DNA from: Betaproteobacteria bacterium SCN2
GTDB lineage: Bacteria > Pseudomonadota > Gammaproteobacteria > Burkholderiales > Thiobacillaceae
Assembly: GCA_008923285.1 (NCBI GenBank)
Contig: WBSG01000003.1
Coordinates: forward strand, 186,001 to 250,000
Direction of reading: 5' to 3'
DNA: 64,000 bases
The notes beneath the pieces were generated by a model, which saw only the letters and a program-made list of their open reading frames with translations, was not told the DNA's origin and ran no database searches. A program made the translations under genes and the position numbers. Within the stretch, counting starts at the first letter, position 1, and every line of letters begins with the position of its first letter. This document shows positions 26,732 through 36,291 of this stretch, piece after piece.

Positions 26732-27516
26732 ATCCAGTGAGCGAAATACAGGATGCCGGCGGCGATCGGCAGCGCCGCGCACAGGGCGTCGATGCGGTCG
26801 AGCACGCCGCCATGTCCAGGCAACAGGGTGCCGCTATCCTTGACCCCGGCCACGCGCTTCATCCAGGACTCGAACAGATCGCCGAGGATGGAAAAATACA
26901 GCAGCGCCGCCGCCAGCAGCAGCGCACCGGGAACGCGCAGGCCATGAATGGCGGCACTGATGGCGGAAGCGTACAAGGCCAGTGCCAGTGCCGCGCCGGC
27001 CACGCCCTCCCAGGACTTGCCCGGGCTGATTCCCGGCGCCAGCTTGTGCCGGCCGAAGCGGCGGCCCGCGAAATAGGCCGCGCTATCGGCGATCCACACC
27101 AGCGCCATCACGCCCAGCAGCAGCAACGGGCTGTGCTCGCGCAAGGCCACGATCGCCGCCCAGGCCGGCAGGATGACCAGTGTGCCGACCAGCGCCCGCA
27201 CGAAGAAACCCGTGCCATGCCAGCGCCCGGCGAGCCACAGGGGCGCCACCAGCCCCCAGAACACGGCGGCCATGGCATACAGAACCAGCATGGCGCCGGC
27301 CTGCTGCGGCATCAGGTAGATGATCACTGCCAGGACGCCCATGCCGATGGCGTACATCAATGGCAAAAACAACGGGAAGGCAGAGATGCGCGCCCATTCG
27401 AAGGCTGCGGCGCCGGCAACCAGCGCGATCAGCAAGGCCCACAGCACGGCCGGCGCGAAAAAAAGCGCAGGGATGAAAACCGCCAGCAGCAGGACGGCGG
27501 TAGACAGCCGGTTCAT
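26728..27516 (-). CDS. cdsA: phosphatidate cytidylyltransferase
   Basis: CdsA makes CDP-diacylglycerol, the precursor of all membrane phospholipids. The 262-residue protein has about seven hydrophobic helices and the C-terminal family signature [21 protein letters not shown], preceded by [11 protein letters not shown] at 27516 overlaps the uppS stop (ATGA); the open frame further upstream is antiphase to uppS and not conserved. It is the usual neighbour of uppS and dxr. Confidence 0.95.
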   Translation of the reverse strand: MNRLSTAVLLLAVFIPALFFAPAVLWALLIALVAGAAAFEWARISAFPLFLPLMYAIGMGVLAVIIYLMPQQAGAMLVLYAMAAVFWGLVAPLWLAGRWHGTGFFVRALVGTLVILPAWAAIVALREHSPLLLLGVMALVWIADSAAYFAGRRFGRHKLAPGISPGKSWEGVAGAALALALYASAISAAIHGLRVPGALLLAAALLYFSILGDLFESWMKRVAGVKDSGTLLPGHGGVLDRIDALCAALPIAAGILYFAHWI

Positions 27517-28289
27517 GGCTTCACCAGGGTTTCTGCCGCCGCAGTGTTTTGCGACAACTGCTCGCTGGTGCGGCCGAAGCGCCGCTCGCGCCTGCGATAG
27601 GATTCGATCGCCGCGTCCAGCGCAGCGGCATCGAAATCCGGCCACAGCGTATCGGTGAAATAAAGTTCAGTGTAGGCGAGTTGCCACAACAGGAAGTTGC
27701 TGATGCGCTGCTCGCCGCCGGTGCGGATGAACAGGTCCGGTTCGGGAGCATCGGCGAGGCACAGCCGGCTGGCGAGATCGGCCTCGCAGACGGGTTCGTC
27801 AGTGCCGCGTTCCCGAAGCAGGCGATTTACCGCCTGCAGGATGTCCCAGCGGCCGCCGTAGTTGGCCGCGATGTTGAGCGTGAGGCGTTCATTGCCGCGG
27901 GTCTGCACTTCGCCTTCGCTGATAAGCTTGTTGAGACGCGGCCCGAAGCGTTCGAGATCGCCCACGATGCGCAGGCGCACGCCGTTCTGATGCAGCTTGT
28001 CGACCTCGCGCTCGAGCGCAAGCACGAACAGTTCCATCAGCGTGTCGACCTCGGCTGCGGGACGTCGCCAGTTCTCGGAACTGAAGGCAAACAGCGTCAG
28101 GTGCTCGACGCCGCGTTCAATGCAGGCGCGGACGGTCGCGCGCACCGACTCCACGCCGCGCTTGTGGCCGGCTACGCGGGGCAGCATGCGCTGCCTTGCC
28201 CAACGACCATTGCCATCCATGATGATGGCGATGTGGCGCGGCGTGGCACGTACTTCAGGGATCGCAGTGGTTGTGCTCTTGAAGGTCAT
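27513..28289 (-). CDS. uppS: undecaprenyl diphosphate synthase
   Basis: A cis-prenyltransferase that builds the C55 lipid carrier for peptidoglycan and LPS. The product is about 258 residues. It has the catalytic Asp in [14 protein letters not shown] (Asp25), [29 protein letters not shown] and [15 protein letters not shown], all family signatures. The ATG at 28289 is used here; a GTG at 28316, two bases from the frr stop, would add nine residues and is also possible. Confidence 0.96.
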   Translation of the reverse strand: MTFKSTTTAIPEVRATPRHIAIIMDGNGRWARQRMLPRVAGHKRGVESVRATVRACIERGVEHLTLFAFSSENWRRPAAEVDTLMELFVLALEREVDKLHQNGVRLRIVGDLERFGPRLNKLISEGEVQTRGNERLTLNIAANYGGRWDILQAVNRLLRERGTDEPVCEADLASRLCLADAPEPDLFIRTGGEQRISNFLLWQLAYTELYFTDTLWPDFDAAALDAAIESYRRRERRFGRTSEQLSQNTAAAETLVKP

Positions 28290-28317
28290 GGCCTTGCGCC
28301 ATATTTCCGACAACACG

Positions 28318-28887
28318 CTAAATTGCCAGGAGATCGGCTTCTTTAGTCTGCAGCAGCTTGTCGATTTCGGCGATGTACTTGTCGGTCAGCTTCTGGACCT
28401 CGTCCTGGGCGCGGCGCTCCTCGTCCTCGCTGGCGGCCTTGTTCTTGACCATGTCCTTCAGCGCGGTGTTGGCATCGCGGCGCACGTTGCGCACGGCCAC
28501 GCGCGCGTTCTCGCCCTCGCCCTTGATCACCTTGATGAGGTCGCGGCGGCGTTCTTCGGTCAGCATGGGCATGGGCACGCGGATCATGTCGCCCTGGCTG
28601 GCGGGATTGAGGCCGAGATCAGAGTCGCGGATGGCCTTTTCCACCTTGCCCGCGATGTTCTTCTCCCATGGCTGCACGCCGATGGTGCGCGCGTCGATCA
28701 GCGTAACGTTGGCAACCTGGGATATCGGCACCATGCTGCCGTAATAGTCGACCATGACATGGTCGAGAATGCCGGTATGGGCGCGGCCAGTGCGCACCTT
28801 GCCGAGGTCGGTCTTCAGCGCCTCGACTGATTTCTGCATTTTCTGTTCGGCGGATTTTTTCACGTCCGCTATGGTTTGGTCGGCCAT
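28318..28887 (-). CDS. frr: ribosome recycling factor
   Basis: RRF splits post-termination ribosomes together with EF-G. The 189-residue protein shows the two-domain family pattern: [22 protein letters not shown] at the N-terminal helix, the [21 protein letters not shown] beta domain, [21 protein letters not shown] and the [19 protein letters not shown] helix. A well-placed ATG at 28887 follows a GGAGAC ribosome-binding site. It is 38 bases downstream of pyrH, in the conserved rpsB-tsf-pyrH-frr order. Confidence 0.97.
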   Translation of the reverse strand: MADQTIADVKKSAEQKMQKSVEALKTDLGKVRTGRAHTGILDHVMVDYYGSMVPISQVANVTLIDARTIGVQPWEKNIAGKVEKAIRDSDLGLNPASQGDMIRVPMPMLTEERRRDLIKVIKGEGENARVAVRNVRRDANTALKDMVKNKAASEDEERRAQDEVQKLTDKYIAEIDKLLQTKEADLLAI

Positions 28888-28925
28888 GACTTGTCTCCTT
28901 GAATTGACAGCCTAGAGCGGCTAGT

Positions 28926-29645
28926 TCAGACGGTTACTCGCGTGCCTTCGTTTTCGCCCATGACGACTCTTTTCAGCGCACCGGGCTTGAAGATGCTGAA
29001 CACGGCGAGCGGCAGCTTCTGCTCGCGGCACAGGGCGAATGCCGCGGTATCGAGCACGCCGAGGTTCCTGGCAATGGCCTCGTCGAAGCTCAGCGTATCG
29101 AAGCGGGTCGCCTTGGGGTCCTTCTTGGGATCGGCGGTGTAGACGCCGTCCACCTTGGTCGCCTTCAGCATGAGGTCGGCGCCGATTTCTGCGCCGCGCA
29201 AGGCCGAGGCAGTATCGGTGGTGAAGAACGGATTGCCGGTGCCGCCGCCGAAGATCACCACGCAACCGGCCTGCAGGTGCCGTACCGCGGCATCCCGCTC
29301 GAAAAGCTCGCCGACGTGGCCGATGCTGACCGCAGTCTGCACCCGCGCATCGAGGCCTGCAGCTTCCAGCGCATCCTTCAGCGCCAGCGCGTTCATCACC
29401 GTGGCCAGCATGCCCATGGAATCGGCTGTGGCGCGGTTCATGCCGCCCAACGCACCGGTAGCGCCGCGGAACAGGTTGCCGCCGCCGACCACGATGCCCA
29501 CCTCGACCCCCAGCTCATGCACTTCCTTGATCTGGGCGACGATGCCGGCCATGGTCTCGGCATGGTAGCCGAAGGTCTCCGGCCCCATCAGGGCCTCGCC
29601 GGAGAGCTTAAGCAGAATGCGCTTGCAAAGGGGCTGCAGCATCAT
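28926..29645 (-). CDS. pyrH: uridylate kinase
   Basis: PyrH phosphorylates UMP to UDP and is a bacterial amino-acid-kinase-fold enzyme with no eukaryotic counterpart. The 239-residue protein begins [13 protein letters not shown], then [32 protein letters not shown] and the ATP-site [16 protein letters not shown], followed by [17 protein letters not shown]. All are PyrH signatures. The start is one of two adjacent ATGs (29645 or 29642). It lies 13 bases after tsf. Confidence 0.97.
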   Translation of the reverse strand: MMLQPLCKRILLKLSGEALMGPETFGYHAETMAGIVAQIKEVHELGVEVGIVVGGGNLFRGATGALGGMNRATADSMGMLATVMNALALKDALEAAGLDARVQTAVSIGHVGELFERDAAVRHLQAGCVVIFGGGTGNPFFTTDTASALRGAEIGADLMLKATKVDGVYTADPKKDPKATRFDTLSFDEAIARNLGVLDTAAFALCREQKLPLAVFSIFKPGALKRVVMGENEGTRVTV

Positions 29646-29658
29646 CGACTGCTACGGC

Positions 29659-30540
29659 TCAAGCCTTGCCAGCCTGCGCCATCACTTCGGCGACGAAATC
29701 GTCCTTCTTCTTCTCGATGCCCTCGCCCACGATGTAGAGGGTGAAGCCTGCGACCGAGGCGCCCCTGGATTTCAGCAGCTGCTCGATGGTCTGCTTGTCG
29801 TCCTTGACGAAGGGCTGGCCCAGCAGGGTCACTTCCTTCAGGTACTTGGCGACCGATCCTTCCACCATCTTGGCGACGATGTCGGCGGGCTTGCCTGATT
29901 CGGCGGCCTTCTGCTGGGCGACGGCGCGCTCCTTTTCAATCAATTCTGCCGGCACCTGCTCGCGCGACAGCGACACCGGCTTGGACGCGGCCACATGCAT
30001 GGCGATGTCCTTGGCCAGCTGATCGTCGCCGCCGACCACGTCGACCATGACGCCGATCTTGGAGCCGCCGTGCACGTAGCTGGCCAGGCGGCCCTGTGCA
30101 TCAATGCGCACGAAGCGGCGCAGGCTCATGTTCTCGCCGATCTTGCCGACCAGCTGGGTACGCACTTCCTCGACGCTCTTGCCGCCCATGTCCATGGCGG
30201 ACAGCGCAGCGACGTCGGCAGGCTTGTTCTTCGCGACCATTTCGGCCAGCGACTTGGTGAAGCCCAGGAAGTCGTCATTCTTGGCCACGAAGTCGGTTTC
30301 GCAGTTGACTTCGATCATGGCGCCGAGCTTGGCATCGGGGCTGATGTAGATGCCGACCACGCCTTCGGCGGCGATGCGGCCCGCGGCCTTGGTGGCCTTG
30401 CTGCCGAATTTCACACGCAGAATTTCCTCGGCCTTGTCCATGTCGCCGGCGGCTTCGGTCAGCGCCTTCTTGCAGTCCATCATGGGCGCGTCGGTCTTGT
30501 CACGCAGATCCTTCACCATGCTTGCGGTAATTTCCGCCAT
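29659..30540 (-). CDS. tsf: elongation factor Ts
   Basis: EF-Ts exchanges GDP for GTP on EF-Tu. The 293-residue product has the N-terminal UBA-like domain ([20 protein letters not shown]), the core signature [14 protein letters not shown] near residue 80 that inserts into EF-Tu, two core subdomains, and a coiled-coil region. It follows rpsB after 77 bases that contain a terminator-like hairpin, which may let tsf be expressed at a different level from rpsB. Confidence 0.97.
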   Translation of the reverse strand: MAEITASMVKDLRDKTDAPMMDCKKALTEAAGDMDKAEEILRVKFGSKATKAAGRIAAEGVVGIYISPDAKLGAMIEVNCETDFVAKNDDFLGFTKSLAEMVAKNKPADVAALSAMDMGGKSVEEVRTQLVGKIGENMSLRRFVRIDAQGRLASYVHGGSKIGVMVDVVGGDDQLAKDIAMHVAASKPVSLSREQVPAELIEKERAVAQQKAAESGKPADIVAKMVEGSVAKYLKEVTLLGQPFVKDDKQTIEQLLKSRGASVAGFTLYIVGEGIEKKKDDFVAEVMAQAGKA

Positions 30541-30575
30541 TTCTTGCTCCTAGCTAAAACTATTTGTCAGATATG

Positions 30576-30600
30576 AAAAGAGGGGCCTTTCGCCCCTCTC
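30576..30600 (-). terminator. hairpin between rpsB and tsf
   Basis: On the minus strand GAGGGGC and GCCCCTC form a 7-bp stem around a short GAAAG-type loop, followed by CTTTT. This resembles a weak intrinsic terminator or attenuator separating rpsB from tsf. An intercistronic partial terminator at this place is known in Escherichia coli. Confidence 0.6.
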
Positions 30601-30617
30601 CATGTCCACGAGGGCGA

Positions 30618-31364
30618 TCAGGCCGCCGGCGTTTCTTCGCCGCTTTCCTCGACGAATTCCTCGTCGCCTTCACCGACCAGCTCCTGGATCACCTGGGCGC
30701 GGCCTTCCAGCACCGCATCGGCCACGCCGCGGGCATAGAGGCGGATGGCGCGGCTGGAGTCGTCGTTGCCGGGGATCACGTAATCCACGCCATCCGGGCT
30801 GTTGTTGGTGTCAACCACGCCGATCACGGGGATGCCCAGCTTGCTGGCCTCGGTGATGGCGCCTTTCTGGTAGCCGACGTCGATGATGAAGATGGCGTCG
30901 GGCAGGTTGTTCATGTCGCTGATGCCGCCGAGGCTGCGGTTGAGCTTGTCGGCTTCACGCTGCAGCAGCAGGGCTTCCTTCTTGGACAGCTTGCCGGCCT
31001 CGGCCAGCGCAGCTTCCATGTCCTTCAGGCGCTTGACCGACTGCTTGACGGTCTTGAAGTTGGTCAGCATGCCGCCCAGCCAGCGGTGGTTGACGAAAGG
31101 CATGCCGGCGCGGGTGGCTTCCTCGCCGACGATCTCGCGCGCCTGGCGCTTGGTGCCGACGAACAGGATGGTGCCCTTGTTGGAGGCCAGCTGGCGCACG
31201 AACTTGGTCGCCTCCTCGAACATCGGGAGGGTCTTTTCCAGGTTGACGATGTGGATCTTGTTGCGATGACCGAAAATGAACGGGGCCATCTTGGGATTCC
31301 AGTAACGGGTCTGGTGGCCGAAATGCACACCGGCTTCCAGCATTTGACGCATGGTCACGGACAT
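30618..31364 (-). CDS. rpsB: 30S ribosomal protein S2
   Basis: S2 binds the head-body junction of the small subunit, near S1. The 248-residue protein begins [23 protein letters not shown] and contains [47 protein letters not shown] and [24 protein letters not shown], standard for the family. ATG at 31364 has AAGGAAT upstream. It is the first gene of the run ending at lpxB and has a recognisable promoter at 31493-31521, with a leader of about 120 bases that might carry autoregulation by S2. Confidence 0.97.
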   Translation of the reverse strand: MSVTMRQMLEAGVHFGHQTRYWNPKMAPFIFGHRNKIHIVNLEKTLPMFEEATKFVRQLASNKGTILFVGTKRQAREIVGEEATRAGMPFVNHRWLGGMLTNFKTVKQSVKRLKDMEAALAEAGKLSKKEALLLQREADKLNRSLGGISDMNNLPDAIFIIDVGYQKGAITEASKLGIPVIGVVDTNNSPDGVDYVIPGNDDSSRAIRLYARGVADAVLEGRAQVIQELVGEGDEEFVEESGEETPAA

Positions 31365-31486
31365 ACTAATTCCTTTCGAAGGTTGAGCCTCCACCCGCAA
31401 AGCGCCGACCTCGACGGACGGCGCACCTTGTTGTGATGCGGATGTGTGAATTTTCCCCGACCGGGACAGCCCCGAGCCGCAGGAAG
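31365..31486 (-). promoter_or_regulatory. predicted rpsB 5' leader
   Basis: From the likely start near 31486 to the rpsB ATG the transcript has about 120 untranslated bases. It contains GC-rich pairings, for example GCGCCG with CGGCGC around an 11-base loop, and a CTCGGGG/CCCGGTC region. S2 is known to repress its own operon in other bacteria; whether this leader is the binding site is a guess. Confidence 0.3.
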
Positions 31487-31492
31487 TCCGCT

Positions 31493-31521
31493 ATTTTATT
31501 GATTCATCAGGAATTTAGCAA
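31493..31521 (-). promoter_or_regulatory. sigma-70 type promoter for rpsB
   Basis: On the minus strand TTGCTA (31516-31521) and TAAAAT (31493-31498) are separated by exactly 17 bases, close to the TTGACA/TATAAT consensus. It is the only strong promoter-like pair seen in the 313 bases between rpsB and map. Confidence 0.7.
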
Positions 31522-31623
31522 GAACGTGAATCCACCGCATGCCCGGCGGTCTGGGCTGTCCCCCTGGCCGCAATCCGCGCGAGAACCGTGCTGAGGCAGG
31601 AAGCTCGCGGCTGAAATGACTGA

Positions 31624-31670
31624 CAACTGGCTTGTTTCAAGGGAGAATGCGGTTTTTTACAAGTCAGTTG
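31624..31670 (+). promoter_or_regulatory. 12-bp stem-loop just before map
   Basis: CAACTGGCTTGT (31624-31635) pairs with ACAAGTCAGTTG (31659-31670), 12 pairs with one G-U, around a 23-base loop holding GGGAG and six Ts. The stem ends seven bases before the map ATG, which has no Shine-Dalgarno of its own. It could regulate map translation. Confidence 0.4.
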
Positions 31671-31677
31671 CCCGACG

Positions 31678-32487
31678 ATGCCTGTCACCATCAAAACCCC
31701 CGAAGAAATCGAAAAAATGCGCATTGCCGGCCGTCTGGGGTCTGAAGTGCTGGATTACATCACCCCCTTCGTCAAGCCCGGCGTCACCACCGGCGAGATT
31801 GACCGGCTGTGCCATGACTACATGGTCAACGTGCAGGGCACCGTGCCGGCGCCGCTCAATTACACCCCGCCCGGCCACGTGCCCTACCCAAAGTCGATCT
31901 GCACCTCGGTCAACCACCAGGTCTGCCACGGCATACCGGGCGATCGCCTGCTGAAGAACGGCGACGTGGTCAACCTCGACATCACCGTGATCAAGGACGG
32001 CTGGCACGGCGACACCAGTCGCATGTTCATGGTCGGCGATGTCTCGATCCAGGCCAGGCGGCTGACCCAGATCACCTACGAGGCCATGTGGCTCGGCATC
32101 AGCAAGGTCAGGCCCGGAGCAAGCCTGGGCGACATCGGTCATGCCATCCAGAAACACGCGGAAGGCCACGGCTTCAGCGTGGTGCGCGAATTCTGCGGCC
32201 ATGGCATCGGCGCCAGTTTCCACGAGGACCCGCAGGTGCTGCATTACGGCAAGCCCGGCACCGGCCTCAAACTCGAAGCCGGCATGATCTTCACCATCGA
32301 ACCCATGATCAACGCCGGCAAGAAGGACATCCGCCAGTTGGGCGACGGCTGGACCATCGTGACCCGCGACCACAGCCTGTCCGCGCAGTGGGAGCATACG
32401 GTGCTGGTCACCGGCACGGGTTATGAAGTACTGACGGTTTCTGCCGGCAGCCCTCCCCCGCCGGACTTCATCGCCCAGGCTGCCTGA
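31678..32487 (+). CDS. map: methionine aminopeptidase type I
   Basis: Map removes the initiator methionine from nascent proteins after deformylation (def is at 35.8 kb). The 269-residue protein has the type I core without an N-terminal extension. Visible metal ligands and signatures are VCHGIPGD with its His, VVNLDITVIKDGWHGDTSRMF (two Asp), FCGHGIGASFHEDP (His) and IFTIEPMIN plus the final Glu in QWEHTVLVT. It diverges from rpsB, as in many proteobacteria. The start has no clear ribosome-binding site; a hairpin precedes it. Confidence 0.97.
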   Translation: MPVTIKTPEEIEKMRIAGRLGSEVLDYITPFVKPGVTTGEIDRLCHDYMVNVQGTVPAPLNYTPPGHVPYPKSICTSVNHQVCHGIPGDRLLKNGDVVNLDITVIKDGWHGDTSRMFMVGDVSIQARRLTQITYEAMWLGISKVRPGASLGDIGHAIQKHAEGHGFSVVREFCGHGIGASFHEDPQVLHYGKPGTGLKLEAGMIFTIEPMINAGKKDIRQLGDGWTIVTRDHSLSAQWEHTVLVTGTGYEVLTVSAGSPPPPDFIAQAA

Positions 32488-32489
32488 CC

Positions 32490-35051
32490 ATGGCAGGCGG
32501 GGCAGTCTCGACTCTGCCCTCGCTGCGCCAGCAGTTGAGGCATGGCCGCGAAGTCCTGGCCGCCGAATTCCTCGCCCGTCCGCACCCGCAGCGTTATCTG
32601 CAGCGCCACGCCCGCCTCGCTGACGGAATATTGCGCGGCCTGTGCGATGCGCTGCTGCCGAAGGAGGTCTGCCTTGCCGCGGTCGGCGGCTACGGCCGCG
32701 GCGAACTGTTCCCCGCCTCCGACGTGGACGTGCTGCTGCTGATTCCGCACGAACCGGACGAACATCTGCGCGCGTGCCTGGAAGCCTGGGTGCAGGGCTG
32801 CTGGGATGCCGGCCTGGAAATCGGCCACAGCATCCGCACCCCCGAACAATGCGCGCACGAGGCGGACAAGGACATCACCATCGAAACCGCACTCCTGGAA
32901 TCGCGCAGACTGTGGGGCGCCGCCTGCCTGTTCGAAGCGTTCCGGGCAAGCTTCCGTTCCCGCTTCAACGCACGCCGCTTCGCCGAGGGCAAGCTGCTCG
33001 AACAGAAAAACCGCCACAATCGCTTCGAAGACAGCGCCTACAACCTGGAACCCAACCTGAAGGACAGCCCCGGCGGCCTGCGCGACCTGCACATGATCCA
33101 CTGGCTGGCGCAGGCTGCGGGCCAGCATGCCGGCTGGAGCGGACTGGCCAGGTCGGCGCTGCTGTCGCGCAAGGAAGCGCAGCGGCTCGCGCGCATCCAG
33201 CAGACGCTCAACCTGCTGCGCATCCACCTGCACCTGATCGCGCGCCGGCGCGAAGACCGGCTCGCCTTCGATTACCAGAGCCAGCTTGCCGACAGGCTCG
33301 CCATCCAGGCAACAGCCACGCGCCGGGCGAGCGAACTGCTTATGCAGCGCTATTATCGGGCCGCCAAGCAGGTGCAACTGGCCAACGAAATCCTGCTGAC
33401 CACCCTGCATGCCCAGTTCGTGCAGGAAACCCCAGCCAGCGTGCCGCTGGATGCCGAATTCGCGCTGCGCGGCAACATGCTGGCAATGCGCCGCTCCGAA
33501 CTGTTCACGGCCGAGCCTTCCGCAATCCTGCGTGCGTTTCTTGTCGCCATGCGCCATTCGACGAGCGCTTTCGAGCCGGCCACCCTGCGCGCCCTGTGGC
33601 GCGCCCGCGCCGCGATCGACCAGGGCTTCCGCAGCAATGCGGAAAATCGCGCTGCATTCCTGGCCATCCTGCGCGAACCCGCCGGCGTCACCTGGGCCCT
33701 GTCCGCGATGTCGCGCTACGGCATCCTCGGCCGCTATCTGCCGGCCTTCGGGCGCATTGCCGGGCAGATGCAGCACGACGGCTTTCACATCTATACCGTC
33801 GACGAGCACACCCTGGCAGTGCTGCGCAATGTGCGACGTTTCGCCATCGCCGAGTTCTCGCACGAATACCCGCTCGCCTCACGCCTCATGCTGGCTTTCG
33901 ACAAGCCTGAACTGCTGTATCTGGCGGCGCTGTTCCATGACATCGCCAAAGGCCGCGGCGGCGACCATTCCGAACTGGGCACCCGCGATGCGCGCCGGTT
34001 CTGCCGGGCGCACGGGCTGCCGCGCGAGGATGTGGAACTGGTGGCCTGGCTGGTAAAGGAACATCTGTCGATGTCGCGCACCGCGCAAAAGGAGGACCTG
34101 AGCGACCCTGCCGTAATCGAAGGTTTCGTCGCCAGGGCGGGCGACCTGCGCCATCTGGACGCGCTCTACATCCTCACCGTCGCCGACATACGCGGCACCA
34201 GCCCCAAGGTCTGGAACGCCTGGAAAGGCAAGCTGCTGGAAACCCTTTACTATGCCGCGCATGCCCGCCTGACGGGGCAGTCCGCGCTGAGCGGCGGACT
34301 CGCGGAAAAGCGCGCGGAAGCACAGGCAAAGCTCGCCCTCTATGGCATCGCGCCGGATGCAGCCGATGAGTTATGGCAGCATCTGGGCGACAGTTACTTC
34401 CTGCGTTTCGACATTCAGGACATCGCCTGGCACGCACGCATGCTCTGGCAAAAAGCCCATCCCGACCAGCCCATCGTGCGTGCGCGGCTTTCGCCGGCCG
34501 GCGACGGCATCCAGGTCATGGTCTACAGCCCCGACATGCCCGACCTGTTCGCCAGGGTATGCGGATTCTTCGCACGCAACCAGTTCAGCGTGGTGGAGGC
34601 CAGGATCCACACGACCCGCGATGGCTCCGCGCTCGACAGTTTCCAGGTGCTGGACGACGGGCAGCGTGAAGTGCATTACCGCGATTTCCTGCAATTCATT
34701 GAACACGAACTGGCGCTGGCGCTGGATCCGAACAGGCTGCCGGAACCGGTCCAGGCGGGCCGTCCTTCGAGGCGCCTGCGGCATTTTCCGATCCCGCCAG
34801 AAGTGGAAATACGCGCCGACGAACGCGGCCGCTATCATGTGCTGTCGCTCACTTGCGGCGACCGCACCGGACTGCTGCATCGTATCGCGCTGGTGTTCCA
34901 GCGGCATGGCGTCAGTCTGTACAGCGCCAAGATCCACACCCTGGGCGAGCGCGTGGAAGACCGCTTTCTCATCCGCGGCGCAGTGCTGGGAGACCCGAAA
35001 AGCCTGCTGGAACTCGAGCGTGACCTACTCGGCGCGCTCGATCAGGCCTGA
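32490..35051 (+). CDS. glnD: bifunctional uridylyltransferase/uridylyl-removing enzyme (PII modification)
   Basis: GlnD senses glutamine and adds or removes UMP on PII proteins, setting glutamine synthetase activity and NtrC output. The 853-residue length is typical. Domains in order: nucleotidyltransferase with GGYGRGELFPASDVDVLLL at about 66-84; a helical linker; an HD phosphohydrolase domain with LFHDIAKGRGGDHSELG near 480; and two ACT domains starting near 673 (VMVYSPDMPDLFARVCGFF) and 783 (LSLTCGDRTGLLHRIALVF). It starts two bases after the map stop, so map-glnD are cotranscribed, a conserved pairing. Confidence 0.97.
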   Translation: MAGGAVSTLPSLRQQLRHGREVLAAEFLARPHPQRYLQRHARLADGILRGLCDALLPKEVCLAAVGGYGRGELFPASDVDVLLLIPHEPDEHLRACLEAWVQGCWDAGLEIGHSIRTPEQCAHEADKDITIETALLESRRLWGAACLFEAFRASFRSRFNARRFAEGKLLEQKNRHNRFEDSAYNLEPNLKDSPGGLRDLHMIHWLAQAAGQHAGWSGLARSALLSRKEAQRLARIQQTLNLLRIHLHLIARRREDRLAFDYQSQLADRLAIQATATRRASELLMQRYYRAAKQVQLANEILLTTLHAQFVQETPASVPLDAEFALRGNMLAMRRSELFTAEPSAILRAFLVAMRHSTSAFEPATLRALWRARAAIDQGFRSNAENRAAFLAILREPAGVTWALSAMSRYGILGRYLPAFGRIAGQMQHDGFHIYTVDEHTLAVLRNVRRFAIAEFSHEYPLASRLMLAFDKPELLYLAALFHDIAKGRGGDHSELGTRDARRFCRAHGLPREDVELVAWLVKEHLSMSRTAQKEDLSDPAVIEGFVARAGDLRHLDALYILTVADIRGTSPKVWNAWKGKLLETLYYAAHARLTGQSALSGGLAEKRAEAQAKLALYGIAPDAADELWQHLGDSYFLRFDIQDIAWHARMLWQKAHPDQPIVRARLSPAGDGIQVMVYSPDMPDLFARVCGFFARNQFSVVEARIHTTRDGSALDSFQVLDDGQREVHYRDFLQFIEHELALALDPNRLPEPVQAGRPSRRLRHFPIPPEVEIRADERGRYHVLSLTCGDRTGLLHRIALVFQRHGVSLYSAKIHTLGERVEDRFLIRGAVLGDPKSLLELERDLLGALDQA

Positions 35052-35052
35052 C

Positions 35053-35271
35053 TCAACAGGCCGGCTGCGCGTACTCGTCGATGTACTTGCCGCGCGACGG
35101 CGCGCGGCGCGGCACCACGGCCTTCTTGCCGGCCGGCTTGCGGCCGTCAGTCTTGGGTTTTCCCTGCGGCACCTGTTTGGTGTCCGTGCGTTTCGGTTTG
35201 ATGGCACTACCCTTGCCAATGCCGTCGACGGTGTCTTCCGCCGCCAGATAGTCGATCCTGATGTAATCCAT
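35053..35271 (-). CDS. small basic protein of unknown function
   Basis: A 72-residue protein with an acidic/hydrophobic start (DYIRIDYLAAEDTVDGIG) and a lysine- and arginine-rich middle (KPKRTDTKQVPQGKPKTDGRK, in part). It has no signal peptide, membrane helix or family I recognise. A good ribosome-binding site (GGAG five bases before ATG 35271) supports translation. The stop lies two bases beyond the end of the convergent glnD. It follows the FlaF-like gene by 23 bases and may share its transcript. The charge pattern would suit nucleic-acid or membrane-surface binding, but that is speculation. Confidence 0.6.
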   Translation of the reverse strand: MDYIRIDYLAAEDTVDGIGKGSAIKPKRTDTKQVPQGKPKTDGRKPAGKKAVVPRRAPSRGKYIDEYAQPAC

Positions 35272-35294
35272 ATTCTCCGCTCTTTATTTTTTGT

Positions 35295-35645
35295 TTATGC
35301 CGCCGAACGCCACTCCCGCAGGCTCATGGCCAGGCTGCGGGTCAATTCGATCAGTGAAGCCAGCTTTTCCTGGTCGGGAGACTGTGCGATTTCTTCGAGC
35401 TTGCTTTCCGCATACACGCTGACGATCAGCAGGTTATTGCGGATCTCTACCGGTACGCCGGAACTTTCGTCGGACAGGGCCTGCTGGATGTCCTTCCAGA
35501 CCTGCCGGCTGGTTTCCAGGGCTTCACCCAGCAGCTTTTCACGACCCGGCGATTTCCAGCGCTGATTCACGGTCATGAGCAGCGCCGCCGCGTGAACCAG
35601 GCGTTTGGTGTCGATTGCCGCAGGAGAAATATTGTCCGGATTCAC
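35295..35645 (-). CDS. FlaF-like protein
   Basis: A small helical protein of about 116 residues resembling the flagellin-synthesis regulator FlaF. The pattern is a first helix with LVHAAALLMTVNQRW, then LLGEALETSRQVWKDIQQAL, then a VPVEIRNNLLIVSVYAESKL helix and a final LIELTRSLAMSLREW helix. FlaF proteins have the same order (an A-L-L helix, an N/S-R-x-L/V-W helix, a P-x-x-x-R-x-x-L helix, and an I-x-x-N/T-R final helix). GTG at 35645 is a guess; a TTG at 35702 would add 19 residues. No flagellar genes are nearby, so function in flagellin control is uncertain. Confidence 0.6.
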   Translation of the reverse strand: MNPDNISPAAIDTKRLVHAAALLMTVNQRWKSPGREKLLGEALETSRQVWKDIQQALSDESSGVPVEIRNNLLIVSVYAESKLEEIAQSPDQEKLASLIELTRSLAMSLREWRSAA

Positions 35646-35757
35646 GCTTGCTCGATCGGTTAAGGGGAAAGGAAACTGCCCCGCAAGCGTGTTAGCGGCC
35701 AAAATCAGGCCGTCTTTAGGCCGTTCATCGGTGAATTTTTATTTGAAATCATGGGGT

Positions 35758-36291
35758 TCATTCATCGACCCGGCCAACGTCCGGGAACAGCACTTCGGTG
35801 AAACCGAAATTGCGCAGGTCGCGGATGCGCATGGGATAGAGAATGCCACGCAGATGGTCGACTTCGTGCTGCACCACGCGCGCATGAAAGCCGTCCACGG
35901 TGCGGTCAATCGGTTCGCCTTCCGCATTGAAGCCCTGATAGCGCAACCTGGTGCAGCGCGGCACCAGTCCGCGCATGCCTGGCACCGAAAGGCAGCCTTC
36001 CCAGCCCTCTTCGAGTTCGTCCGACAGCAAAGTCAGCTCCGGGTTGACCAGCACCGTAAACGGCACCTTGCCGGCATCGGGATAGCGCGGGTTGTTTGCC
36101 ACCTCGAAAATCACCACCTGCAGATCCACCCCGATCTGCGGCGCCGCGAGGCCTGCGCCGTTCAGGCGGCGCATGGTGTCGACCATGTCTCGCACCAGTT
36201 CGCGCAAGGCGGGCGTGGAAAAGCGTTCGACCGGACGCGAAACCCGCAGCAGGCGCGGATCTCCCATCCTCAGTATCTCCCGCGCTGCCAT
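35758..36291 (-). CDS. def: peptide deformylase
   Basis: Def removes the N-formyl group from nascent proteins, before Map acts. The 177-residue protein has the three family motifs: [14 protein letters not shown] (motif 1), [15 protein letters not shown] (motif 2, metal Cys) and the metal site [11 protein letters not shown] (motif 3), whose His pair and Glu are intact. The start codon overlaps the stop of the upstream phosphorylase gene by one base. It is usually found with fmt, which is not in this window; the second-copy type seen in many betaproteobacteria is possible. Confidence 0.95.
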   Translation of the reverse strand: MAAREILRMGDPRLLRVSRPVERFSTPALRELVRDMVDTMRRLNGAGLAAPQIGVDLQVVIFEVANNPRYPDAGKVPFTVLVNPELTLLSDELEEGWEGCLSVPGMRGLVPRCTRLRYQGFNAEGEPIDRTVDGFHARVVQHEVDHLRGILYPMRIRDLRNFGFTEVLFPDVGRVDE

